NCBI RefSeq assembly: GCF_029962835.1
Contig: NC_080582.1
Coordinates: forward strand, 14,888,032-14,952,031
Length of the DNA stretch: 64,000 nt
Origin: Magnolia sinica
Lineage: Eukaryota; Streptophyta; Magnoliopsida; Magnoliales; Magnoliaceae
Direction: 5' to 3'
Positions 22,440-32,565 of this stretch are shown piece after piece. Below the pieces are notes generated by a model, which saw only the letters and a program-made list of their open reading frames with translations, did not search any database and had not been told where the DNA came from. Every line of letters begins with the position of its first letter. Position 1 is the first letter of the stretch. The position numbers and the translations under genes are program-made.

Positions 22440-23742
22440 ACTGAGTACTCCTGAGGTTTGCAACTCCCCTAAGACTAACTTCTTGTGGCAGGGGGATTAT
22501 GTGGCTAGGAAATTCCCTCTTTTGAAGTGGGATGAGATCGGTTCTCCCCACTCTCAAGGGGGAGAGGGCATCAAACGCCTTGATATAGTTAATTCTGTGC
22601 TTTTGATTAAATGGGTTTGGCATTTTGCTAAAGAGGGTAGTCTTTGGAGGTCCATAATCTCAGCTAAATATGGGTCCTCTTTGATGGGCTGGTGGACAAA
22701 GAAATCTACCCTTTATCGTTCCTCCTACATCTGGAAAGGAATAGCTAAAATAACTCCTTTTTTTGCAAATACGGGATTCTCTGTTGGTAATGGATTGAGG
22801 GTCAGATTTTGGGCTGATTCCTGGATGGGTGATCACCCCTTCATCTTGGATTTTCTGGAGCTTACTTCCCTCAGCATAGATACCAATATCTCAGTAGCTT
22901 CTTGTTTCTCTATAAGTGGTGAGGGAGGTTCTTGGGCTCCTTTTAGGAGGAACCTGCAGAACAGGGAGAATGTTAGCTTAGCTTTGTTGCTATCTTGTTT
23001 GCAGGGCATTTCGCACTCCCCAGATTCGGAAGATAATCTATTTTAGAGGTCAAGTTCCTCAGGAAATTTCTCTGTCAGATCCTTCCATAGATTCCCTGTC
23101 GAGACAGCCCCCCTAGAAAGTTGTCATCCAACGAGCGAAGTTCGGTTCTACAGAGCTCCCCCTAAAGTTGTGACTTTAGCTTGGCTCATAGGAAGGAGCT
23201 GGGTTCTCACGATTGACAACCTTTGAAAAGGGGAATGTCTCTCCCCAGTGTATGCCTCCTGTGCATGCAAGATGCTGAAATGGTCGATCACATGTTCCTG
23301 CATTGCTCCTTAGTGGAAATCTAGATGGGGACCCTCTCTTTAGCCAATACTCTTTGGGTTATGCCTGTATCAATAGAGGCCTTCTCTCTTCTTGGCACGC
23401 CACGGATGGTGGAAGCTTGGGCAGGAAGAAGTGGAGGTTATCACCACTTGCTGCACTTTGGGTTATTTGGGGAGAGAAATGTCATTGCTTTCGCAACAAG
23501 AGAATCTTGGTGGCTGGGGATTTTAATAGGGTTCTGATGCTCTTCAAGGACTGGGATCCTTGATTCCATCAGCGGTTGGGATCTTTGTCTAACTTCGGGG
23601 CTGGTTCTGTTGTTGTACCTTAGTTTTTCCTAGGTTTCTCTTTCTTTTTGTTATTCTTTAGTGTTTTGTCTCTTGTTTCTCTGCTTTCTTTTTTCAGCTG
23701 AGGCCTAATAAATCCTCACCTTTCAAAAAAAAAAAAAAAACT
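22440..23742 (+). mobile_element. 5'-truncated LINE (non-LTR retrotransposon) 3' end
   Basis: The frame at 22408-23046 reads FLWQGDYVARKFPLLKWDEI...GGEGIKRL, typical of the region after plant LINE reverse transcriptase. A shifted frame near 23250-23309 encodes a CLLCMQDAEMVDHMFLHC zinc-ribbon (zf-RVT type). An A tail follows at 23727-23742. Frameshifts make it nonfunctional. It sits antisense in the proposed WIT 5'UTR intron. Confidence 0.83.
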
Positions 23743-25841
23743 ATCACCACCCAAATAGTCCCAAGAAGAAACAGATAAAGTGTGGGCTTTCATGTTGATG
23801 CAGGTTCAAAACAATGCACCACATCCAACATGGCAAGCATTTAATGTGTGGTGGTGTTGCACCTACGATTGGCAGTGATACCACATCCCATCCCCCATTT
23901 GTTGTTGGGAATAAGCATACTGCCTAATCAGAAGGAAAGGCGAACATGAGAAAATACTCAAATGTAAGAGTGTAAACCAACACCAACCCCCATCCGACAA
24001 GGGAACATTTCCAGTTCAAATGTAAGAGTGTAAACCAACACCAACCCCCATCCGACAAGGGAACATTTCCAGTTCCCAATCTTTCAATCCTTCTACAAAA
24101 CTTCTTAAATCTATCCTTTTTCTTTGATGGAGAACTCCTAAAGAATGATATTAGAAGGAAAATGAGGAAGAACAAGAAGAAATCATAACAGGGGCCATGA
24201 GAGAGAATCACTCAAGACACCCTCCTTTGTGAGAACATCCACACTATCATCCGGCACTAAAGAAACATGATTAAATGGAATATTTAATGAGAAAAGATAT
24301 TGTAGATGTTGTCAAATATGAAAATGAGCTTCCTCTGTTTCATCTCCAATTCTTTTGCCCACACAATCATGTTCCTCACCTCACATTTGCTAATAAAATG
24401 ACTAGAAAGGTGAATTAAAAATAAAATTAAAAATCCATAAGCCTTCCTTTTACAGTTATTGCCTCCACAACATTCGAATTCCCCCATCCAGCTGGACCAG
24501 AGAACGTTTTCGTTCCATTCACTTCCCTAATGAATCCAATTCCCATCTCCAAACAACTATGGAATTCCTCTCAACAAGCAATCAATACTGAGCTTCCAAT
24601 ACCCAACCACCAAACTCTTCCAACTTCACTTCCATGGGAGACAAATGGGACACTATCAGCAATAACATTCCATTCTCCCCACATCTCTGAAATGGACATC
24701 TCATGGAACTCCTGATTGACTATGGCCCAACTAATTGGGGTCCTTGATTTTCCCAATAATCACATCCATCAGTGCTTTGATGGAAAATCAGATTGTTCCT
24801 TTCATTAAAAAAAAAAAAAATCCAAAATACCCTACTAAATGCATCCTGACTCTATAATTCGGAAGAGTCCATGTGTCAAAGTGTACTTTTCAAGAACTTC
24901 ATTTACTCAGGCACTGCTAAGCCAACTCATTTACATTGTTCACATTATAACGAACATTGCCTTGAAGAATCTGCGCCAATGACATAGCTTTCCCTTTCAT
25001 CCACCCATCGTCAACTTTCAACTATGATGAGAGTTCTAGCACAAAACAACTGGGTTTTCATTAGGGTCAGCATTCCATATAGGTGGGACCCACCTTCACA
25101 ATCCAGTCTCTTCATCTGATGGGACACACCATGGATTGGATGCAACAAATGGACACTTGATTACAGAATCCATTCATACAATAATTGTCCTATAAATGGA
25201 TGGTTACAAAGAATATACAGCCAGCAGTCCATATGCTGCTAAACTAAGTCCACCGATCGTTCCTCTGTGCGTGATCGAAGCAGGAGATTTTTGATCCATT
25301 GCCGATCAATGGTAGGACCTGCTAGATGAACGACGTGGATCATTGAATGATGGAGCTTGCCTGTAAGAAATGCTTGCCCAGGAAAAATTGTCAGTTCCCT
25401 CATGAAAAGAATTGAATTTGATTTAATTCAACAATTCAAACAGCGCGATGTCTGCATGATTCCATACACATGATCGACAAAACCCGAAAGCACCCATCAA
25501 GTGATTTTACAAAAAAAAAAGAGAAGAAGCTCGTAATCACCTCCGATTGGTCCGAAAAGCATGTAAGCATCGAAATTCCCAAGACCCAATTCCAGAAACC
25601 TCTAGAAATATACAAAATATTTGGAATTTCAATTCACAAAAGCAGGAAAAAAAAAAGAAAGAAAGAAAGAAAGAAAAGAAAAAAAGCTGGGGATATTGCA
25701 AATCCAAGAAAGAGTTCTACAACGAAAGAGAAAATGCAGAGATACAATTGAAAGCAGTAAACAGAGATGGAATTGCAAACAGGAAATGCAAAATTCCATT
25801 ACAAAAGAATATACAGTTCCAATAGAATAGGGAATCCTTAC
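23743..25841. other. Proposed WIT 5'UTR intron, first part
   Basis: It contains a 58-bp tandem duplication at 23958-24075 and an AAAG-rich tract at about 25650-25690. No gene is seen. Confidence 0.45.
23958..24075. repeat. 58-bp tandem duplication
   Basis: The unit TCAAATGTAAGAGTG to AACATTTCCAGT occurs twice, exactly adjacent (23958 and 24016), with no visible differences. Confidence 0.93.
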
Positions 25842-25905
25842 CTCTGAAGATTTTTTCACATTCTCTCAATTCCGGAAAAGGGAGAGAACGGCCATTTGAA
25901 GAGAC
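25842..25905 (-). promoter_or_regulatory. WIT1: Probable 5'UTR exon and transcription start of the WIT gene
   Basis: A strong donor (CAGAG|GTAAGG at 25842/25841) and the acceptor at 20710-20709 would splice a noncoding leader exon to exon 1 across a 5133-nt intron. A pyrimidine patch (CTCTTTTTC) and a TATA-like TATATCAA (25940-25933) lie just upstream, so a start near 25900 is plausible. The leader would contain a 9-codon upstream ORF (25895-25866) and an ATGTGA start-stop (25861-25856). All of this is inferred from splice and core motifs only; the upstream end of the exon is an estimate. Confidence 0.5.
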
Positions 25906-25937
25906 AAAAAAGAAAAAGAGATGGAGCGTCATTTGAT

Positions 25938-26297
25938 ATACTCTGGCTGCGGATGACACTTGATACGCAGGCACTTGGGAAATGGTATACGTGGCATCTA
26001 TTAACTTGATTTTTTCTAAGTTACATGTCAAAAATAAGATTGGTTGAACAATCATAACCTCTGATTTGATTCGTGGACACTTGCTTCTTAAAATAAGACC
26101 GTTGGATATTTTCACTTTTAATCGTCCAATAAAATTCCAACCAATCTAAAAGTCAGATAATCAAATAAGAATAGTTATTGGTTCATAATGCATCTAAGGT
26201 ATGAGACATAATTTGGACGGTTTGATTTGAATTATAGTATGCCACGTGTATAATATTTAAGTGCCTGCATATCATCATCCATCACACTGCCGTAGTA
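25938..26297. mobile_element. MITE abutting the WIT promoter
   Basis: Left TACTCTGGCTGCGG...GCAGGCACTT and right AAGTGCCTGC...CACTGCCGTAGTA are inverted over about 65 bp including GTATACGTGGCAT/ATGCCACGTGTAT. It lies directly upstream of the inferred WIT start. The exact edges are uncertain. Confidence 0.75.
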
Positions 26298-26480
26298 GGA
26301 AATCCTTTCTCAAAAGCAATATAAAAGGAACTTTACAAAAAAATAGCTAGTTATTTTAGAATTTGCATTCCAGTGCTATTTTCAATAAATAAATAAAAAA
26401 AAATCAATAACCTACGCTATTATTTGTAAACTCTGTAAGACTGAAGTTGGTTTTGCGTGGAGCAAAGGAGTCAGCAGCTT

Positions 26481-26756
26481 GGGTGGGCCCTACTATTATG
26501 TTTACATAAAATCTACTCCGACAACCAAGCGCATCACCACATGTCTAACCCAGGGTCTAAAAATCAACACCATCCGTGATTTGGGTGGACCACATGATTG
26601 GAGAAAATGTACATGACAACCTTCATCTTCTAAACTATTTTCCTTTGTGTGGCCCACCTGAATAATTAATGAGACTGATGTATAAGCCTTAGGTCCAAAT
26701 TTTGGTGTGACATCTAATGGTTTGAGTGGATTTTATATAAATATCATGGCGAGCTC
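26481..26756. mobile_element. Foldback MITE, copy A (about 276 bp)
   Basis: GTGGGCCCTACTATTATGTT at the left pairs imperfectly with AAATATCATGGCGAGCTC at the right over about 55 bp. Copies B (27131-28000) and C (50551-50809) share both arms and the middle. Confidence 0.65.
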
Positions 26757-27328
26757 TCTAAAAAAAGGTGGATGTATCTTTCTAAATTATTTTCTATTAT
26801 TGTGGCCCGTTTAAATTGTAAGTAAGTTTGGTTTTGTTTTTTTTTTTTTTTTTCCTTTGAGCCTAACATTAGATGACACATCTAGTGATGAGTAGGTGTC
26901 ACTTTAAGGTGAGCCCCTTAAAAAACAAGGGTAGGCATCCCTTAATATTCTCATTTTCCAACATAGATATGAGAGGGATGATTAATTTTTTATTTTTTTT
27001 ATTTTTAGACCTACCTTGATTTGTATATGTATGATCTCATGTTAGATTTAGGACTAAAAATTAAATGATATCTAATTTAGATGCGCTACATCAAAAGATA
27101 CAGGACGGAGAGAGACATCCACCTTTATTTTCACAAGCCCATTGTAATGGTTATATAAATCCACTCCATCTATTAGATGCCACGTCAAAATTTATGCCTA
27201 TGGCTCAAAATTGACCATTTATGATTCAGGTAGGCCATACCAAGTGAAATAATTTAGATGGTGAGGATTATCCTTTGTACCTTTTGTACCTATGTGGTTC
27301 ACATGAATCACTAATTAGGTTGATTTTT

Positions 27329-27907
27329 TTGGGTCCTTACTCTTGCTCGGGTGGTAGACTCTCAGGAGTTTCAACTCCCGGTCAAGGGTTCGCGTAGAGC
27401 TAGGCAAATTGGGTCTGATCCGATCCGACCCGATTCGAACCGATCCAACGGGGTGGATCGGTGCGGATCGGGTAGTTCCATCCAAATCCGAATCCTTTTT
27501 GGATTGGGTTCGGGTTGGATATGACTCGATCCGATCCGATCTGTAATCCGATCCGATTGGATTTGATCCGATCTGATCCAGATATATTTAGTAATTTTTT
27601 AAAAAATATTTTTTACTATTTTTAAAAGCTTTTTAAATTTTTTAATGGTCGGAATCGTGTCCGATCCAATCCGACTCGGTTTTCTTGACCGATTCGGACT
27701 CGGATCAGATCTATACAGCAAGTTTTCGAATCGGTCCGGGTTAGGTGACCTAGACTCAATACCGGATCGGATTAGGTTTGGGTTAGACTAGTATCATTTC
27801 AGATCAATTCGGGTTGGACCCAATCCGGTCCGATGCCTAGCCCTAGGTTCGAGTACCCATAGGTGGTGAAATTCCACAAACGTGAGTGTGTGTAAAAAAA
27901 AAAAAAG
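27329..27907 (+). mobile_element. SINE family A, copy 4, split by a hAT MITE
   Basis: The tRNA-like head (27329-27394) and the GTTCGAGTACCCATAGG tail half (from 27848) are separated by a 451-bp MITE. Flanks TTAGGTTGATTTTT (27315-27328) and TTAGATTGATTTTT (27908-27921) are its own duplication. Confidence 0.88.
27395..27845. mobile_element. hAT-like MITE (TAGAGCTAGGCA ends) inside the SINE
   Basis: Ends TAGAGCTAGGCA and TGCCTAGCCCTA are inverted. Flanks GGTTCGCG (27387-27394) and GGTTCGAG (27846-27853) form the 8-bp duplication with one change. The body is GATCCGATCC-rich. Same family as 48094-49638. Confidence 0.9.
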
Positions 27908-28551
27908 TTAGATTGATTTTTGAACCGTGAGGCTAAGATTGAGTACTGATGCACCTGATGGTTGGGATGGATTTAACGTAAACATCTTGGTGGGGCCCAC
28001 TTGAGTCACTGAGATCATTTGCTCTACACAACCTCTATTAAGAAACCTAATTAAGCTAATCTATTAATAATTACTTAAATTAATAAAGCAGGTTATTGAA
28101 AACCTGGAAAAGATACCGGGTGTAAATTTCACGCTGGGTAGGTAGTTTTTTAAAAAATTCCCCACGACGAAAAAAGTGTCAGAGATTGCTTTATATGATA
28201 AGGTGGAGACAGAAGAACAGTAATATGGTAGACCCATCTAGCCAAAAGGACACGTGGAAGAGTTATATAAAAATCAGGTCTGTCCGTATGTAGGTTACTA
28301 GCATGGACGGTTTATATATAAAAAATCATTACTATTGAATAATCCTGTCCATTAAATATGTGGACACTAAATTAACGGTGGATTAGAAGAAAACGTAAGT
28401 CAAGTATGCAATGGTATGAACGGGAGAAACGAAAAGCATCGAATAGGATCGCGCGTGGATTTTCTTTGAAAAACATAAGCCATCATTCCTGGTGAAAATA
28501 TATGGGCGCTATGGATGCATGCATCACCCTGCCACGTGTCCTTTGAAGAGA

Positions 28552-28878
28552 GGAAGCTGATTGCGTCCGACCCCGCCCAGACAATAATCCATCCGACCAG
28601 GCTCATGTGGGGCCCACCATGATGTATCTGTTTATACATACCTTCCATCTTTTTTTCAGATCATGTTAATGTATGAGCCGCACAATGCATTAATGCAAGA
28701 GTCATCTCTGGTGTGGTCTACTGATAGGTGAATCTGCCTCATTTTTCAGGTCGTACCTTAAAATGATCTGAGAAAATGGATGGACGGCGTGGATAAACAG
28801 ATACATCATGGTGGGACCCACATGAGCCCTTGGTCGGATGGATTGTTGTTCAGGCGGAGTCAGACACAATCGGCTTCC
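28552..28878. mobile_element. Mutator-like foldback MITE with perfect 9-bp duplication
   Basis: GGAAGCTGATTGCGTCCGAC and its imperfect complement ending CAATCGGCTTCC form arms of about 100 bp that include the CATGATGTATCTGTTTAT segment. TTGAAGAGA flanks both sides exactly (28543-28551, 28879-28887). A 9-bp duplication is typical of Mutator-like elements. Confidence 0.88.
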
Positions 28879-28887
28879 TTGAAGAGA

Positions 28888-30924
28888 GGATTCCACAAAT
28901 ATGGGCCCACCTTGATTATTTTATGTATATCCACGCCGTCCATCCGTTTTCCCAGCTCATTTTAGGTCATATGCCAAAAAATGACGCATATAAAAATCTC
29001 AGGTGGACCACACCAGAAGAAACTGTGGCGATTGGCCATTAAATACTTCCTGTGGGTCACAAAAGTTTTGGATCCAAGTGATATTTGTTTTTTCCCTTCA
29101 TCGGTTAGATTGTAAAAATAAATATTAAGGTGGGTCCTAGGAAGTTTATAACGGTGGGAGTTCATTCACTTAATTCTTCCCGTAGCAGGGAAAATTGAGA
29201 TTTGGATCTACTTCATTTTTGGGCTAATGCATAAAATGATCTGGTACATCTGAGATTTAGATCTATAATTCATTTTTGGGCTAATGCCGAAAATGATCCG
29301 GCAAAACAGATAGACGGCTTGGATATACATTGCATACATCGAGGTGGCCCACAGTCCTAGACTGACCAAACTCGGTATTACGCTGACCTGACAGAACCCG
29401 CACCCTCGAGGTTATGTAGGTGACTGTGTTCATGACTGATTTGCAATATGAATTGGGTTTTACTCTCATTTTGGAGAAAATGATTTTAGAAATAAAGGTT
29501 CGGTTGGAATTGATGGGCTTTTGTTTGTTTTGAATTCATCTGTGTTTGTCATGGGAGAAGATACATCTATGTTCCATCAATAGGTTAGGTGCTATTGATT
29601 TTCAATTCATCTGTTTTTGTCATTGGAGAAGATCTTCATATTACTTGTGATCTACGCCACAAGTTAAGAAAAACAAAATAGGTCCAATCATCATCTTGAA
29701 ACTCTCATTTAATAAATTCCATTTTGTGTTTCTTATGACTCTAAAGGAGCAATTCCATTCGATGATTGGCTTATTTAGCTCGTAACAACTTATGATTGTA
29801 ACAAATTCATCGTATTTACGGGGTTAGAATTGGGTCATTTTCCTTTGATAAGATTCATTACTTGAATGAAAGAAAATGATTGTTTTACTAAATATCTCTT
29901 TTTTATTTAGAAATTATCACCAGAATCAATTGACTCAGTGATTGGATCATACTGAGTTAGTCGAAGACACCAGATCTTAAATGTATGAAACATCTATTGG
30001 ATAGATCCAATTCATATTGCTTATGATCAGCACCACAAGTTAAGAGAAACAAAATAGGTCCAAGCATCATCCTGAAACTCCTATTTAATAGATTCCATTT
30101 TGTATTTCTTATGACTCCAAAGTATCAATTTCATTAGATGATTCTAAACATTTGATCTATGGTTTATGGCTCATAACAACATTGGGTTGTAACAAATTCA
30201 CCCTATTTACATGGTTAAAATTGGGTCATTTTCCTTTGATTAGATCCACCACTTGAATGAATAATTAAAAAAAACGGATTGTTTTACAAAACATTTTTTT
30301 TTTTTTTCCATTTCAAAATTATCACAAGTATCAATTGACTCAGTGATTGGATCATTAGAGCTATCTTGTCATTAGTCTAGGGTTTGCCTTTTCAACCATA
30401 GGTATTCTTTCCAAAGTAGCATGGAGATCTTATTGGAATTGGGACCCCAGTAAAACTAGGGCATTTATTACTTGATTCATATTTATAATTTATTTACGTA
30501 CTAGAATGAATAAGGTGTAAATTTGGCAATTGTGGTTTTCATGAGATATCTTATAATTTGAATATGCTTTTTTGGGGTTAATCTATTAGTAATGGGATTG
30601 CATAGTTATGGTTCATTTACATTAACATTAATTGAAGAAATAAGCTAAAATACATAAATGTTCTATGCATAATGAAGGTTTGTGTAAGTTTTTTAGAACC
30701 ATTTAAATTACTACTTGCTTTAAATGGTTCTCAAAAACTCAAGATGCATTTGATTACAGTTCCAACTCACTTCAACTGATCAGCATAATTCTAACACCAT
30801 GGTTGGTTTCTTATAGTACCAATTGTTAATGAATGCATGTCTTTCAAATCATTTGAAAGGTTTGGAGGTATTGCTAGGTGAAATTGGGGGACATTAGCGG
30901 AATCTTAATATAATATCCTGAGTA
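28888..30924. other. Intergenic repeats
   Basis: It contains further 'CCACGCCGTCCATCCG' foldback pieces (28905-29160) and a direct duplication (29631-30356). No gene is seen. Confidence 0.5.
29631..30356. repeat. Diverged direct duplication, period about 376 bp
   Basis: Units 29631-29950 and 30010-30356 share 'CACAAGTTAAGA', 'CATTTTCCTTTGAT' and CAATTGACTCAGTGATTGG in the same order with scattered changes. Confidence 0.8.
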
Positions 30925-30929
30925 AATTT

Positions 30930-31881
30930 TGTTAAAATTTTAGAAATATAAGAGTTTCTTGTACACAACGGAGGATAGAAGAAAATGATAACAAAACGAT
31001 CAGATCTATTGGGTTCAAGGCTCGACTTGAACAGTCAATTTCTCAAGACAAGTTTGCTGCCCTTTTTCTGGAATTTCCAGCAAGTGCAAACGAAGGAAAT
31101 CTGCAAATTGTCTTCAGGATACAATGAACTCTCATTCTGATTTTCAACACGAAAATTTGTACATTTAAGTGTTGAACAGATCTCTAGTTTTGACACCGAT
31201 ATGCCTTAAGACGTTCAGAAAAAATTCAGCAAGAGATCAAATCGAGAGTAATTGCACAGAAAATGATATAATCTTAAGGATTAAGAGTATTATCTTCTGG
31301 ATTATAGTATCCAGGATTTATATTAATTGAAAGGTTATGGATTTCTTCCTGAAGAGGTGCTAAAGTGTCTCTTCAAGAAATCCATACCCATTTACAGCAA
31401 ATAATTGTCTTCCATGAAAGGACATGACTCTTTGTCCTATGACAGTTATTTCAGTACCCATTCAGACAAGCAATTATCCAACAGGAAAAACTGTATCCAC
31501 ATAAGCGACACATGGCATAGGTGCCACATGTACAATCATGTCACAATTATTCTCAATTAGCAAAAAATGTAATAAAACATCAGAGTATTATGACCCAAAA
31601 AATTGAACCGTGTGCCAAAAAGACTAAGGCTCTTATTGCTCCTTGCGACGATGTGAACGTGCTAAGTACGCCTAATAAAGCGCCCAAGCAACCCTACAGT
31701 CCACGCCACGCGCGCGCGTGCTCGAGGAGATTTGAACCCTGGTTGCATAAGCAAAAACCCCTTCTCTTACCAACTGGCTATACACACTATTTATAGAAAG
31801 TTTAAATAATTAATATATTTATTTACTTTCTAAAAATAACTTTTATTTTTGAAATTTATTTTTATTCTAAAAAACACAACA
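30930..31881 (-). repeat. Copia 3' LTR
   Basis: The 952-bp repeat matches 36368-37317 with scattered substitutions and a small indel near 31738. Both carry a tRNA-like A/B-box pair (here 31727-31780, minus strand). Confidence 0.95.
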
Positions 31882-32565
31882 ATCCCCCACAATTTCAAAA
31901 ATAAAATCAAATTCTAGAACGAATGACATATCAGTATAAATAGGTGCATAAGTAAATGTATCTTTTAGATTTGAACCTTTACTTTAGTGTATATGTATCA
32001 AAGTTATGCCAGGTACTCAGTGACTCATTAGTCTTGAACTAAGGACCTTATATGACTCACCGAACATATAACACACATCTATTCATATATAACGGGAGAT
32101 CTAAAAGTTCGCACATTTCTGGCCTTGTACGTAACCTTATTTCATGAGTATTCTAGAGACGATCCCAATCTCTTTAAAAGCGGTCTCACTTCTCTACTCA
32201 TATAGATAAATCTATCAAAGATGATTCTACTTCATCTCAGCAAAGTCTGCTTATAGATCTATTAAGAGTTAGTACTCAGCCTCTTATGAAATGCAGAAAC
32301 CAAACACTAGACTTTTTAGGAATGAGACTCAAATTTTCTTTTTCTAGTGTATATTTCAGTCACATACTTGACTTGTTTGTCCCTTTGAACCTAGCTTATA
32401 TTTCAAAACATAGGTAGGGTTACCATCAAGAGTGAAAGTTACATCTTTATGGATCTTAGTCTCATTCCTTTAGTGGTTCTTCTTATTTGATCTCTTGATA
32501 AACCTTTTGTCAAGGGATCTGCTAAGTTCAGGATGGATTTAACATATTCCACTATGATTACTCCG

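Larger units (their letters stand above)
27131..28000. mobile_element. Foldback MITE, copy B, split by a SINE
   Basis: Arms match copy A. Removing the SINE and one duplication (27329-27921) leaves 277 bp, equal to copy A's length. Confidence 0.68.

Noticed and set aside
22408-23046. 212-residue frame as a host gene
   Set aside because: It reads as the C-terminal part of a plant LINE and is followed by frameshifts and an A tail.
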